NCBI GenBank assembly: GCA_011109175.1
Contig: RDEW01000035.1
Coordinates: forward strand, 572,902 to 636,901
Source: Dicyema japonicum
Lineage: Eukaryota; Dicyemida; Rhombozoa; Dicyemidae
Direction of reading: 5' to 3'
Length of the DNA stretch: 64,000 nucleotides
Position 1 is the first letter of the stretch; each line of letters opens with the position of its first letter. The position numbers were made by a program, and so were the translations under genes. The notes below the pieces were generated by a model, which did no database searches, was not told the DNA's origin, and worked only from the letters and a program-made list of their open reading frames with translations. This document shows positions 10,940 to 23,166 of the stretch, piece after piece.

Positions 10940-11435
10940 AATGACAAATCTCTACAGGACATTGTTAAACAAAATATTCCCGATGATATTGTCGCATACA
11001 AGAATAGTTTGATTTTGAGAGGCAATTGTCTCAGATATCGAAGATCAGAAAGTCTACGCGAACATGTGTTCAAATTGTCCCGAATCTAGTCCTTAACCTT
11101 AACTATTCTTTTACCTGTTTGGTTAAAATATGCCATTAATATGATTTCATTAAATTTCACATTTTTTGGATTCCACTAAAATGCCTTAGGACTTTTCATT
11201 TTTAATCCTTTTTTCAAGTCTTTGAAGTTCCCCTGGAAGGGAAGCAGTCAAAACTAATGTGGACTTTTAGGACATCTTTCGAAATCCTCTTAACATAAGA
11301 AGGATGGGATTATGGTCGTTGGAAAACCATAATTCACATCCATGTAGCAAGTCATGCCAAAGAGGATGAACATAAGGTTAAATCGGTAGAAGTGCAACTA
11401 TCAGTGTTCCTCAATGGGGTTCTTGTGTAATTTAG
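10940..11435. other. Spacer after the PDZ gene
   Basis: It contains an open stretch of 44 codons (about 10958-11088, DIVKQNIPDDIVAYKNS onwards, stop TAG) that could be an alternative last exon of the PDZ gene, but I found no splice that joins it in frame. The rest shows no feature. Confidence 0.35.
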
Positions 11436-11439
11436 GGTC

Positions 11440-12110
11440 ATAAAGGATAATCATATAAGTAAGACCATTTGCGATGAACTCACCTCGTTTGTCAGAGGAC
11501 TGTGAAGCAAGCCAAACGGGGTGTCGGCCATTTAGGTCGCCGCATATTGGAACGTTTTTTAGTACTTAGAGGCAGGGTATATTTGGGGTGTAGGATTTTG
11601 GGTAGGATCTTTTTGGCAGAATATGTAGGTTAATCAAATTAATCCAAAAAGACGGGAATAGATATATTTTGATGGTAATCTGCTCTATGGTATTATCTGA
11701 GCACAAAAGTTCAGAGGTCCATCGACTATAGTCAATGAAGGGTATACCATTCTTTATGATGGTGAGTAGTCCTCAACCTGGTCTTCAATGGCGGTCCATG
11801 CGCATCCTGTGTACCCTGGCAAAGAAAATGTTGGCGTGGAGGCTGAGAGCTTGGATTTCTGAATGAGAGCATGGTCAGTTCGATTTGCGGAGAGGAGAGC
11901 TCGGAGTTCCAGAATCTTTCTTTTAATTCCATTTGTATTTAGTTTTAGAATAAAGTCTCCCTGTTTATCAGGGTTTTTTAAATGTCGCCACATAATATGA
12001 TCAATAGTCCAGAACAATGATACAACAGATGCAGTCGGAGGCAAAGGTAACCCCTAAATGGAGGATAGAAGCTTTTTTCGTTCCTTTCCGGAATGGGTGA
12101 CACCTTTTTA
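11440..12110 (-). mobile_element. LINE-C 5' part: APE endonuclease
   Basis: Minus reading runs NTNGIKRKILELRALLSANR, ALIQKSKLSASTPTFSLPGY, a slip, IIKNGIPFIDYSRWTSELL, ITIKIYLFPSFWINLINLHI and PICGDLNGRHPVW. This is the order of an exonuclease-endonuclease-phosphatase domain (N at the start, E in the IQE-type motif changed to K, GDLNGRH for the GDFNAHH motif). It is nearly collinear with the copy at 13060-13700. Broken by frameshifts. Confidence 0.75.
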
Positions 12111-12189
12111 GGTGACCCACAAGACACCACCATGTTGAGCACATTTAAGTCGAGTTAATTAATGTTTAATTAAAACGCATGCGGGAAAA

Positions 12190-12650
12190 CAGTCGATGCG
12201 AAAGGATTGCACCTGCTGTCCTGTAGAAGAAGCGCCGGAAGGGGACCACGTCATGCTGCTCTGAATGATGTGATCGTCAGAGCTCTTAAGGCTCCAGGCT
12301 TACCAGCACAGTTTGAACCAGTGGGTCTTGATCGAGGAGACGGGAAGAGACCTGACGGGATGACCCCTTCACGTCTGGAAGATCTTTGGTCTGGGACGCA
12401 ACTTGCATAGACACGTTCTCAAGCACGAACATTTTTAAATCGGTTCAGACTCCTGGAGCAGCTGCTTCGACTGCGGAAAACCTAAAAATCAAGAAATATT
12501 CTTGCCTCGGGGATCGCTACCGATTTACTCCTGTTGCGACCGAATCATCGGGAGCCGTTGGTCCAATGACGGCTGAATTCTTGCAAGAACTCGGAGGATT
12601 GCTTGCCAGAAAGAAAAGGATCAACGAGAAGGGTTATGGCTAAGACAAAA
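12190..12650 (+). mobile_element. LINE-D tail domain (RPDGMT type)
   Basis: Two overlapping frames give [38 protein letters not shown], then [31 protein letters not shown] and YRFTPVATESSGAVG. The same layout appears at 38740-39335. The spacing PD...(V)WDxT recalls a PD-(D/E)xK nuclease core, so this may be the endonuclease of the element; that is an inference. One frameshift lies near 12395. 12650-12820 is A-rich with no feature. Confidence 0.65.
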
Positions 12651-12819
12651 GATAGGAATAGCCATACTCCGAGGGAACTCGTTCGCAATCCACGCAGCAG
12701 GCTTCCTCAACTGACATTTGTTTAATTGTTAAAAAAAATTAAAAAAAAAAAAATTAAAACGCATCAAATAAATAAAATAATAAAAAAGCATCACAGTCAT
12801 CCAAATCGACATTGTAAGA

Positions 12820-13035
12820 ATCCCTTTAGTGGATTAGTGAGGAGAGATCCTCTATGGATGCCGGCCAACCACTGGGTGTCTTCTGAAACAGGCGGGTCAC
12901 ATGACGCCTTTTAGTAGTCGACGAATACAGAGCAGAACTATATCCCTCGATAAAGTAGGTAACGGTGAGGGAATCGAACCCACATTAATCGTGGGACGAG
13001 TCACCACTACCATTATTATTTAACCATAATAGCTA
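12820..13035 (-). mobile_element. tRNA-derived SINE
   Basis: On the minus strand TGGTAGTGGTGACTCGTCCC precedes a good B box, GTGGGTTCGATTCCCTCACC (12965-12985), about 30 bases later, as in a tRNA head. A body with AGGCGTCATGTGACCCGCC and TGGCCGGCATCC follows, shared in outline with 4980-5175 and SINE-B. It does not fold as a clean full tRNA, so it is not called as a gene. Confidence 0.55.
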
Positions 13036-13059
13036 TGGTTTTATCAGCCCGGCGTTGGA

Positions 13060-13700
13060 GACAGTCAAACTAAGTGGTTTCACTTATACGGTCGTGTGCA
13101 ACCTCTCTCAAGTCGTCCAGAAGTTCTCCAGGATTTTGGGCAGGATCCTTGTGGTGGAATATATATATGTTTATCAAGTTGATCCAAATAGACGGGTACA
13201 GCTCCATTTTGATAGTGATTTGCTTCATGGTATCGTCTGAGTCCAAAAGTTCTGAGGTCTTTCGACTCACATCAATAAAAGGTATACAATTCTTTATAAT
13301 TGTGAGATTTCCTCCACGTTCTCTTCCCTGACGGTCCTTACGGATCACTGTGTATCCCGGGAAAGAGGGTGTTGGCGTGGAGGATGAGAGCTTGGATTCC
13401 TTGATGAGAGCAAGGTCAGTTAGAGTTGTGGAGAGGAGAGCTTGAAGTTCCAGGATCTTCCTTTTAATTCCATTTGTATTTAGTTGTAGAATTATTAAGT
13501 CTCCGCGTGGACAAGGGTTTTTCCATTGTCGCCACAACACAGACGGAGCTACATAGCTTACGGGTACCTCCAATAGGTGGGGAAAAGTTATTGGCTCTTT
13601 CGTTCCTTTCAGGAATGGGTGACATCTTCTCGGGTAAGCCACAAGAAATCTGATGATAAATATTTCTTGGTAAGATCTCTTGTCTCCAGTAAAGATCACG
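13060..13700 (-). mobile_element. LINE-C 5' part: open endonuclease ORF
   Basis: A single open frame of about 209 codons on the minus strand carries RCHPFLKGTKEPITFPH, LQLNTNGIKRKILELQALLS, LALIKESKLSSSTPTPSFPG, RERGGNLTIIKNCIPFIDVS and INLINIYIFHHKDP. This is the N-terminal half of an APE endonuclease. It is the best preserved copy of this part and a near-duplicate of 11440-12110. The element ends abruptly at about 13060, so RT is missing. Confidence 0.75.
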
Positions 13701-13940
13701 TCATTTTGAACCCCACCTGTTTTCCAATCATTTTTACTTCTATTTACCTAAAAGAGACCGAGTGACCTCTCATTTCTCCAAAGCTCCTTATTTCTTCATT
13801 TACACTCATGGATACTTAGTAGAGGTGGGTAGATGATTAATGAGAACTCAGATATTTCCTAAGAGAGCAACATGACCCCTATGTCATAAATTTAATTCTT
13901 GGCAGATTAAAATTATTAATAAATTATTATATTAATCTCC

Positions 13941-15661
13941 CTAAACAGAAAATTCATTGTTCTCCAGGTATTTCATGACTTCCAAAGCCTTCGAATGATC
14001 TAATCCATTCTCAGTAAACCTAAACAGTAAACAAAGCGACAGTACGTGACATTCGTCTTCCCATTGACGACAAAGAGGGAATTTTCGTTAGTCATTACAT
14101 TTTGGTTAACGGCTAATCCATCCAAATACTGTTTGAGAATATTTTTCAAATATAAATTTTCATTCATCAACTTCTTCTGTTTATCCTGCAGACACATTAC
14201 GTCTAAGGCCACGTGGTTGTAACGTTTCCAAGCCATTTCCTGTCCTTCATTTTCTACCACTGACTTGCGCTTAGTAATATTTATTTACTTTAAAAGGCGC
14301 CAGAACTTCAGAATATTGGTTATTCGAGGCATCCTCAACTTTATCAGATTCGACCGCGCATTCGTAAAAAGGAAGTATTTTCTCCTCCTCGGTCTCCATT
14401 TTGCGACATTGCTCAGCCAATGATAGAAGTTTTTTCCCCTTTAAAATATATACGAGAAATTATCAAAAAATAAAATAATATTTAAAAATATTAAAAAATT
14501 AAAAATTAAAAACTTAAAAAATAAAAAATTATTTACTTCACTTAATTTATTCTCTAAGGCTTTTAACGCAGAGTTGCTTTTAACGACGACCTTGTTCAAG
14601 CGGTCTTTCTCAACGAGTCTGAGTTTGTTCATATCAGACTTCATGGAATAAAATATTTTATTGGTTTTATCCTTCTCCTTCAAATGAGCGACTAAACAAC
14701 CTGTTTTAGCTTGGAATTCGTCTCTTCGTATTCTCGCTGAGTTTTCGATAACTTGAGCTTCGCCGAGTTGATCGCTTCCTTAAAATTAGTTTTCCCTCGA
14801 ACCGCCAAGTTTTGCAGTTTTTTCCGTTGTTGGGCAATTTCATCAGAATTATTGACGTCCTTAGCACTCAACTCTTCGAATAATTTTCGACGTTCTTCCG
14901 TCGCCTTGTTGTAGTTTTCGTAAGTCTGCCGAAACTCCTTCCATAGATTATCCCCGATAACGTCGAGCTGCGCTTTGAGGGAATGTTTGTCTTCCAAACT
15001 CTCGAATTCTCCAGAAATCGAAAAATACCTTATTGTTTATCTCGTCGATCTGATTCTGGTAGTTTAGCTCAACGTTGGCCTTTTTGGCCTCGTAATTCGT
15101 TTTCAGTGAGAAAAAAATATCCGCCAAGTCGCTGAGATCTTTTTGGTTCTTTTCTTCGATCTCCTTGCATTCCTTGTCGAACTGTGCCGTCAAATTGTTG
15201 CATTCTTCGTTGAACTTTAAATTTTCGTTGTACAGAACTTGTCGTTGGAAATCTTGGGAATAAGCATGAGGTCAACCAATCACACGATCGACGTTTTCCA
15301 TGTGACTTGAGACGGAAGTCTCATACTGGGTTTTGGCCTCGTCGATGTTCTTCAGCAAATTAGAAACTGTTATGCTCTTCAGGTCAACAATTCTTTGAAA
15401 TGTCTGAAATAGAATGAAGGCCTCGTCTCTTAGTTCGTCGACCTTTTCTCTTCTCATTTTGTAGCGATTGTGAAGATCCACGAATTTTGTGTTTATGTTT
15501 AACGCTTTGTTTTCTTTCTGCATTTTTATCTTCAGATATTCGCATAACAGCAACTCCTTCTTTTTTGCTGCTTCCTTGTCTGCTATTTTTTGTCTTTCCA
15601 TTTGCAGGATTCGTTCTTCTTCATTCATAAATTTTTTCATTCCTTTTTTTGCTGCTGGCAT
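13941..15661 (-). CDS. DRC2: Dynein regulatory complex subunit 2 (CCDC65)
   Basis: DRC2 is a coiled-coil subunit of the nexin-dynein regulatory complex that governs axonemal beating. ATG is at 15661-15659. Seven exons are separated by introns 15253-15276 (24 nt), 15001-15028 (28), 14678-14700 (23), 14439-14536 (98, very AT-rich), 14264-14288 (25) and 14020-14045 (26). Exons sum to 499 codons with no slip (498 residues, close to the vertebrate length). Landmarks: N-terminal KKKELLLCEYLK, TFQRIVDLKSIT, SHMENVDRVI, DNLWKEFRQTYENYNKATEE, LAEQCRKMETEEEKILPFY, AWKRYNHVAL, and LKQYLDGLAV followed by NSLFVVNGKTNV. The last stretch, DHSKALEVMKYLE, fits the family C-terminus. Nearly all of it is predicted helix. 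It is the cleanest gene in the window and the best evidence for ciliated cells. Confidence 0.93.
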
Positions 15662-15769
15662 TTTCTAATAACAAAATTCTGATAGTTTACTCGTTACTAT
15701 GGAAATTGTTTAAAATATTAAATTATTACATTATTTTAAAAATAAATACAGTCACGTGCCCTTCAGTTA

Positions 15770-16030
15770 CAATGTATGTCACGTGGCACCAACGTTAGTG
15801 TTGTGCTATGTGGCTACAATGCCGTCCTATGGGAGCGACCAACATTTGCTGCGTCTTATTTTTTATAGCTGCAAGTTAGTGAGGCCGGGGTTACTTAACT
15901 AACTAAGCTACTTGAATTGAAGACTTTTGCTTATCTCTTCTGTCCCTCCTCTTCCTCTTTGGCTCCAGGGAGATTGAATTGTTAGCGTGCGTAATATGGT
16001 TCACCATCTCTGCTATATATAATCCTAAAT
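15770..16030 (+). repeat. Dispersed repeat R, copy 1
   Basis: About 130 bases (15790-15925; GTCCTATGGGAGCGACC, CATTTGCTGCGTC, GAGGCCGGGGTTACTTAACT) recur inverted at 33440-33570. No ORF. It sits directly before the RTE element and ends in CTATATATAATCC. Confidence 0.6.
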
Positions 16031-16039
16031 TATATCCAA

Positions 16040-18165
16040 AAAGGACCATTAGTCAACAACCATCAAGAGGAGTTCCCCTTGGGCGGCACTTCCTTCAATT
16101 CGGAGCATGCGAAGACTGCGACGAATTTCAGTAACACTTGAATACCCCCGAGTAAAGAAATTCGATGTCTCAAACATACCACCAGAATACGCAATGGAAG
16201 TTAAGCACAATATTGGATAACTGGATTTGAACGGAAGGATACCTGATGAATTATGGAATGATGTGCAGTTGGTTATCAGGAACGCTGCAATAAAACATGT
16301 CAAATACAAAACGCCGGCCAAGTACTCTGAGTGGCTCTCTGTCAACACCCTAAACATTGCTGAGGCTCGTAAAGCTGCTAAAGTCTGTGTGAATATAGAC
16401 GAGACAAGAAAACTTAACTCTGAATTCAAAATGGCTGCCAGGAAGGATAAAGAAAACTACTGGAAGTTACGCTGCAAAAAATGGAAGATGACTATAAGAG
16501 AGGTCACACTAGGGATGCGTATTTACAACTAAAAAGATTACGAACCCCCATTACGAAAATGATCAAGGACAAGGATGGTGTAGAATTGCTAGCCAACAGA
16601 ACATCCGAAATCGTTGGAGACAATATACGGAACGGCTATATTTAGAAACTGTGTGCCCACCCATATATGTTGATGAAGCAACGTTGGGTGAGGGGCATAA
16701 AATCCTTGAGGAGGAATGCGTGTGGGCTACACGGCAATTAACGGGGAACAAGGCACCGGGATTGACAACATCTCAAGCGAATTGTTGAAGGCTATACCGG
16801 TGACAGCTATCACCAGTCTATGTCAAAAAATTTGGGAAACTGGTATTTGGCCACGCGAGTGGAAAAGATCTATATTCCAATACCGAAAAAAGGGAATAGA
16901 AAGGACTGTTCAAACTATCGTACAATAGCCTTAATTCCCCACGTCAGCAAAATACTTCTAAAGATAATACAACATCGTCTAATGCCAAATGCCGAAATGA
17001 TTCTACCGGATGTCCAAGCAGGATTCAGGAAGGGACGAGGCACACGTGACCATATAGCAAATGTCCGGTGGATTGTGGAGAAAGCCCATGAATCCCAAAA
17101 GAATGTATACATGTGCTTCATTGACTATCGGAAAGCTTTTTTATACATGACAAGCTGTGGTCCGCTTTAAAAAATTTGGATTCGATACCCATCTGATATT
17201 ACTTATCAAATCTCTTTATGAGGATCAAGAAGCTATTGTTAGAACAGTGTGTGGAGATACCGATTGGTTCAAAATTTGTAAAGGAGTAAGACAAGGATGC
17301 ATATTATCTCCTATTCAATATTTATGCCGAAATGATCATGACTAAATCGGATACTGTATCAAATAACGGGATTAAAATTGGAGGTAGGAACATCAATAAT
17401 TTGTGCTATGCTGACGATACAACCTTACTGGCTCAGGGAGTTGATCCTAAGATTCAGAGAAGGGAGCACCGTCTTTGATTTATTGCTAAATATCAAGAAG
17501 ACCAAAATTATGACTACTGCTAATAATGGAACTAAAAATTGGGAATGAGAAAATAGAGAGTTGCGATAATGTTGTCTTTCTGGGATGTCTAATTAATCGG
17601 AATGCTGACGGAGGCTTAGAAATCAAGAGGCGAATTGCCATGGGACGAGACACCTTCCAGAGAATGAATAGAATTTGGAAAAGCAAAGATATTTGCTTAA
17701 GGACCAAATGCAGACTGGTTAATGCAATCGTGTTCCCGTTTTTTCTATACGGCGCAGAATCATGGATACTGAAAAAGGCGGGTAGACGAAAAATTGATGC
17801 TTTTGAGCTGTGGTGCTAGAGGAGGTTACTAAGAATCCTGGACTTCCAAAATAACAAACATAGATGTACTCAAACAAGTGGAGACGGACATTTCGCTAAA
17901 AGGAAGAATTGTAAAACACAGATTGGCGTTCTTTTGGCATGTTGTACGCTCTGATTCACTGGAGAGAACAATTATGCTGAGCAATATTACTGTGAAGAGA
18001 AGATCTGGTCGACCGAGGACTCGGTGGCTATCCATGGTGGAAAACGTTACGGGAATGCCTATATCAAGGCTACTCCAAATTGCGACGGATCGTGGAGAGT
18101 GGAGGAAACTCGTTCATGAGATCTCCAGGGGTCGGACACGACTTAATTGGATAACATAACATAAT
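16040..18165 (+). mobile_element. LINE-B: RTE/BovB-like reverse transcriptase, broken
   Basis: In order: PPEYAMEVKHNI, LWNDVQLVIRNAAIKHV, KAPGIDNISSELLKAI-type block (about 16735-16800), NYRTIALIPHVSKILLKII (about 16910), VQAGFRKGRGTRDHIANVRW, VYMCFIDYRKAF, GVRQGCILSP, LCYADDTTLL (YADD about 17405), FLGCLINRNADGG, LYGAESWILKKAGRRKIDAF, and the tail RSGRPRTRWLS to HEISRGRTRLN. The last block is the signature C-terminus of RTE/BovB proteins. At least six frame changes and a stop break the ORF, and no endonuclease domain is recognisable upstream. Related fragments lie at 1-210 and 60909-61450. Confidence 0.85.
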
Positions 18166-19546
18166 TAGTAAGTTATTCTCAGCCAAATCTGACCCCGGGA
18201 GCCATAAAGTTCTCAGTCTCAATTGCCTGGTCTTCGTAGTTTCTTCAAAGAGAGTAACGAACCAGGATAGAAAAATCCCCTAAAGAAGGTTAATAGTAGA
18301 TGAACCTTAAATTAGCTATGTACTTCGAAGTATCAAGGACTAATCTGGAAGAAGGAACTGTGTAGTTAACATTATTAATAAAATACTAAAATTTATTTAG
18401 GTTTTCAAATTTTTAACTTATTTGAAAAAATTTATACATTTTTAGTGGAAAATATAATATTTTAATTAATTTTTTATCATTATTTAAAATTTTATTATAA
18501 TTTTTTTGAAAACGATTACAGACGTTTCATCCAAAAAGATCTTATTTACTTGCGTGGCGTCATGCGGTTCACCTGTTGTTGTGGCGACGCTCGGTGCAAG
18601 TTCTGCATGGAAGAGAACCGTTCGACATTCCATCCTTATACGAACTTCAGAAGGTGGGCTAAGAAGGGGGAAATATTCCTTACAACCTAGTCTAAGGAAA
18701 CTCATCCCGGATCTACCTCCGAAAGCTTTTAAAGAAAGAAGTACGTTTTCAAACAATTCGCAGTCGAGACATAGAAAATGCTCGAAAAATTCTCCCTGAC
18801 TTCTTGCAATCCATTGCCTCCCACACGTGCGGCATCTGACAGATGATCCTCTAAGCTCTTTCAATTTTGTGCTCTACTTTGTTTGAACCAGAATATTTCA
18901 AGTGTCTTTTGCTCAGAACTTAGGTTTCTGATGTCTCCTGATTACTCACCCATGTTCAAGTGAAGGAACAGAAGATTTCATTCATCATAGGGACACAGAC
19001 TGATTTACCACTGTTAGACATTAGTAATTAGTAAATTGATTTTTTTACTTAACACGCAAAAAACTACAAATTTTGGTTTTCAGATAATTATTATAACCAT
19101 AAGGTCTTCGAATGTTGTGCGGTACCTGACCACAGAAAACAAAAAATACTTGGGGTAACAATTTATTCATTTTGCGAAAATAGCCCAAACCACTTTATAG
19201 ATGTGAAGCAAGACAGTCTATGTTGGTGATCTATCCACCAAAGATAAGCGACTGTTACCTTTCTCATTTGCTGTATACGAGAGATCATGATTTAAAGGTC
19301 TCCTCACTGATCCATTTCCACATCGGCATAGACCTTCCTTGTTGGTCCATCCCATAAGGATAGGGAAAGTATAGCTCTCTTTCAAAGTCACCACGTGGTC
19401 GGTTAGCCACATGACAATTTCACTAACCCGATTAATAATTGTCTTGGTCCATCGCAAGGCAGATGGTCAGCTTCCCCCAATTAAATATTGCAGTGGTTTC
19501 TGAATACATTTTTTGTGATAATTGAATTTAGTTGCCATAGTTTCGA
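18166..19546. other. Spacer with a partial SINE-B-like block and short ORFs
   Basis: 18535-18640 contains GTGGCGTCATGCGGTTCACC, the SINE-B core. A 126-codon minus ORF (18484-18864) overlaps it and starts with VRCRTCGRQW and HFLCLDCEL, a possible C-x2-C / C-x2-C pair, but the second half is SINE sequence, so I do not call it a gene. A 79-codon minus ORF at 19218-19457 has no recognisable homology. The rest is AT-rich. Confidence 0.4.
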
Positions 19547-21791
19547 ATGTCAGAAATTATCGAACATTTGGAAAAATTTCGTGATAACCGTAATTATGTT
19601 AACCAATTAAAGTGACGAAACTAAGCGGAAGGATTGAAACAGAATCAGGGTACAATACAAACTTGGTGACTTTGGTGGATATATTTCAGTTTCAACCTCA
19701 GAGCATGGAAGAGTTGGATCAAAGCAGAATGGACACATTCTCAAAATCACAGGTTTTACTAGATTTAACCAAAGTCCAACATGGAGCTCTTCCAAAAAGA
19801 CGTGAAGACTCTCGTTGACGAGAATAACTCGTAGTTTATGTAAATAGGCCGAGGTTACAGGACGAACTCAAGAAGGTAATCAGCGAACAGGACTTCGAAA
19901 ATTCTAGAAAGATTTATCAGACCGAACAGATCGAATTGGCACAAAAAGTATGTTTTCACTGAAAGCCCGCGTAGAAGAAAGAAATGGCCGAGGAGATGTG
20001 CGGAATAGCGATGGAGCACGTGGATCGACTTGAAAAGGAGTTAGAGGTTATTTTTGTAGGAAAATTAGTATGTGAAAGAAATCTGCGACGTCCCTGGCGT
20101 TTATCATCAACTTCAAAATGTAATCGGGCCCATTTCATTCTCAGATTCAGTTCGAGTACCGTCGTCTTGTGGAGACTCAGAACAGTTCCATGGAATCAAT
20201 GCAGTGCGAGTTATAGTTTGTGGGAGTAGTAAATTTCCAAGTCGATTGCAGAAAGAGAACAAAGTTGCAGAGATCCAGATTGAGGACTATCGCCTGGCCT
20301 TGGAGAATGTGAGAACCAAAGTCAAAAATAGGGTTACTCTTCAATTATGTATCTCCCAGTGCTCCAAAATGGAGGACATCCACGAACTCAGGATGATCTA
20401 CGATGATAAAATAGCAGAGCTCACCAAGCAAGCGGAAGATGATATGACTAAGTCAGATATACGTTTATTTCAAGAATTGAGGAGACTGAGAACCACGTGG
20501 CAGTTCTGGAAAATGAATCTTATAAAAGCAAAGAGCGCATAGCCTTGCTCAGACAAGAAATGTATCTTGTTAAGTCTCACGTGCAGAGGATCCCTGGAAG
20601 AAGCCAAAGAGAGGCTAACAAGAGAAAATAAAAAACAAGAAGAATTACTGAACAATCTAGAAAGTAGTAAAATGAGGGTACCTCGAGTTTGCTAGCAAAT
20701 AGATCCGACAAGAGTTGGTCCAGAAGGAAGAAGACCTCGACTCACTGAAAAAGCAGATCAAGGACGTAATCGAAGAGGTCAAGTCGAACTCTTTGGAGCA
20801 GGTTTGGCCACGTGTGTGAAAACTAACCAAAAGATCAAAATGGAACGAGCGAAACAGGAACAGATAGTACAAAACACGAAAAATGATAATATACGGTTGA
20901 ATCAGGTCTGGGGGACTGTTATTAAAGGAAAACACCGAGTTGAGGGCGAAATTGTTGATGGAACAGGAACATCACAGGCAAATACAGACAGAAAACGACA
21001 ATGTACTGCATTTTCTGAAATTCAGGCGAGAAACGAGATGATTGGGCAAATTCAGAAGCTTTACGACTCGAAAAATTTTCAGGATAAAAAAATAAATTCT
21101 TTGACTGCACAAAAAACCAATTTATCTGACGAAAACAGGAAATTGAAGGAGAAAGTGTCAAAAATCGTGACAAAGTAGACTCTGACTTAACGTAGGGGAA
21201 ACGACGAAAATAAATATCTAAATAAGCAGACAGAACTCATGACGAATCGTCTCAAACTCTTGGAGAAGGAGAATGAACAGAACAAGAAAAACACGGACAA
21301 TTTGATCGACCAAAAGAACTCTTTGCTGGAAGAAGTCAGAGAAGAACTGAAAAGTAAAAACAAGGAGTGCATATATTTGAAATCTAAGGTACCAGTTAGC
21401 TTCCACTACTTAGCTGAAATCTCTGAATGATGACTTCAAGAACCTCAAGGCTGACTCTGAGAGTCAAATCAGACTTCAGACAATCGAAAAGGAATCCATA
21501 ATGGAAGAAATGAACGGTCTCTTAGAAGAACAGCGAAACAGCCACTCAAAGTGGAAAAATGAATGTGAACTGACCATCTTTCAAAAAGATCAGGAAATCG
21601 AATCATTAATTGAGAATCACAAGAAAATGAATGGCGTCCCTTTATCGGAGTCAATCCATAAATACGAACGAGAGATTGAAGAGCGGGATGAGATCATAAA
21701 ACGACACCAAACCCAATATTTGGAGTTGCAAGGTGAAGTGGCCAAATATAGACGAATTATGAAAGACTTATCTCGGAGGACTGCCAAATGA
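19547..21791 (+). CDS. Coiled-coil protein, many tiny introns; SCLT1-like?
   Basis: ATG at 19547 (MSEIIEHLEKF). The reading continues through at least 13 small introns whose removal keeps one long heptad-rich frame. Examples are GT-AG introns of 22 nt at about 19755, 27 nt (19949-19975), 25 nt (20131-20155), 23 nt after DDMTK, 25 nt before GSLEEAKERL, 23 nt before ARNEMIGQIQ, 21 nt before GNDENKYLN and 25 nt before LKSLNDDFKN. It ends at TGA 21789-21791 after MKDLSRRTAK. There is no membrane segment or globular domain. Two places resemble SCLT1 (distal-appendage protein of centrioles): FQKDVKTLVDENNSLQDELK near the start, and LLEEQRNSHSKWKNE near the end. I also considered lamin, but there is no LTD domain or IF end motif. 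Function is therefore uncertain; a centriole or cilium role would suit the nearby DRC2. Confidence 0.65.
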
Positions 21792-21904
21792 TGATTTAGT
21801 AACTTTAGTCCGATGATAGAATGTAGATTGACTTACACGTGCTTGATAATTTAAGATGCATTCTACCATAATCAAACATTTTTGACCAGTTAGTGGTCTA
21901 TTGG

Positions 21905-22110
21905 TGGACTGGTGACGTAGGTCTTGTGCACGAGTGAACTTAGTGTCCTCACCTCTTCAATGCGGATGTAACCTCCCGTTTCCCTTTTTGGACTCAGGGA
22001 CCAATTGGTTCGAATCCCAGGGAGAACTTGGATAAGTGGGGAGGAAAAAAAATTATGATAATTCTAACCAATCTCATAGCCTTGAAGAGGATAATCCTCG
22101 TCTAAGTCCT
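21905..22110 (+). mobile_element. tRNA-like SINE head
   Basis: Contains the B-box-like CCAATTGGTTCGAATCCCAG at about 22003 and, about 95 bases earlier, GGTGACGTAGGTCTTG as a weak A-box candidate. The spacing is too long for a plain tRNA, so a SINE or tRNA relic is more likely. Confidence 0.35.
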
Positions 22111-22269
22111 TCCATTTAGACTGAACGGGATTAGGAGTCTGTGACAAGTTAATTTTCATAGTCTTGAAGCATCGTTGACTCATTATACTTCCCCACTTCA
22201 ATTTTCCTCGTTACCGGACGTGGAGATTCTATTGACCTCTTATTTATTTAACAACCAAAGACAACGATA

Positions 22270-22680
22270 ATAACCAAACTAATTATCGATCCCGATGCAA
22301 TCCAACAGTGACCTCATCTTTTCCCGGTGTTCTTCCCTAGTGCCAGCGCATGATCGTACAGGACGGCTGAATAATTTTACGCTGAATAGTCTTCCCATAA
22401 TCTGTAGTCTAGTCTTGTAAGGGCCTCTAGAGACGTCTGTCCGGTTCGGTGATCTCCACAAATCCAACCCTCCGTTACTCCGAAACCGTCTTTTGCATTT
22501 CCTCGATCTTCCTCATATTCGTCCAAGATATAAACAGTCCCCACGAGAAACATGACTTGATGTACTGTCTGTACACGTTCATCAGGACCGGGTGAGTAAC
22601 CCTCTCCATATTGCCAATAAACTTTTTAATAAGTTCAGTTTCTTCTCCCATTTTAATGTTTTCTACGTGTGGTGTACACA
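22270..22680 (-). mobile_element. LINE-C C-terminal fragment
   Basis: Minus reading: ELIKKFIGNMERVTHPVLMN, VYRQYIKSCFSWGLFISW, RKIEEMQKT, then after a slip a tail ending GTREEHREKMRSLLDCIGI. This is the Jockey/CR1 order (PVLxxxYxxxVxSxLxYG, then LxxxQ), and the tail equals the one at 8800. Confidence 0.55.
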
Positions 22681-22714
22681 GAGATGCATTGACATCTGTT
22701 GAAAAACTATCTTA

Positions 22715-22980
22715 ATTTTTTTAATTTATTGACCCCGGATACGTTGATAAAGAAGTTAAAGTAAACAACTAGTTAAGTGCATCCAGTTTCCACTTCTACA
22801 GAGTCCATCCGGAACAAGAATAAAAGGTAAAAGACGTCCATTACTTGCAGTTGTGGAAACCCCCCCAGTGACGCCACTTTAGGAGGAAGGGAAATAGGAG
22901 GAACAGACAAAACAAACAGAAAACTTCAACCGATTAGCCACGTAGCACCACATAAAGCCACGCGGATAAAATTCTTTATC
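22715..22980 (-). mobile_element. SINE-B copy
   Basis: Reverse orientation copy of 1290-1610: GACCCCGGATACGTTGATAA, TCCAGTTTCCACTTCTACAG, GCAGTTGTGGAAACCCC and TAGCACCACATAAAGCCACG. The GGCGTCATGTGATCC core is partly deleted. Confidence 0.65.
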
Positions 22981-23166
22981 TTAAAGCTATAATTTAGTCA
23001 ATAAATTATTTTTTCGTTTAATTTGCATTTTCAAAATATTTTAAATAAATTTGAATTTAAAAACCGTTTCATGTGTGTTTTTTATTTGTGCGGCCTTACA
23101 AATTCAGTTGGAATTAACGACCGAATATTCAAGCTCTTAAGAGAAAACCGGACATATTCAGTTAAC

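Noticed and set aside
12960-13030. tRNA gene on the minus strand
   Set aside because: A good B box but no paired acceptor arm; the downstream body is shared with other repeats.
18484-18864. 126-codon minus ORF with paired Cys motifs as a zinc-finger gene
   Set aside because: Its C-terminal half is antisense SINE-B sequence and no splice context supports it.
19547-21791. Lamin or other intermediate filament
   Set aside because: Coiled coil with EYRRLVE-like words, but no conserved rod end motif and no LTD tail.
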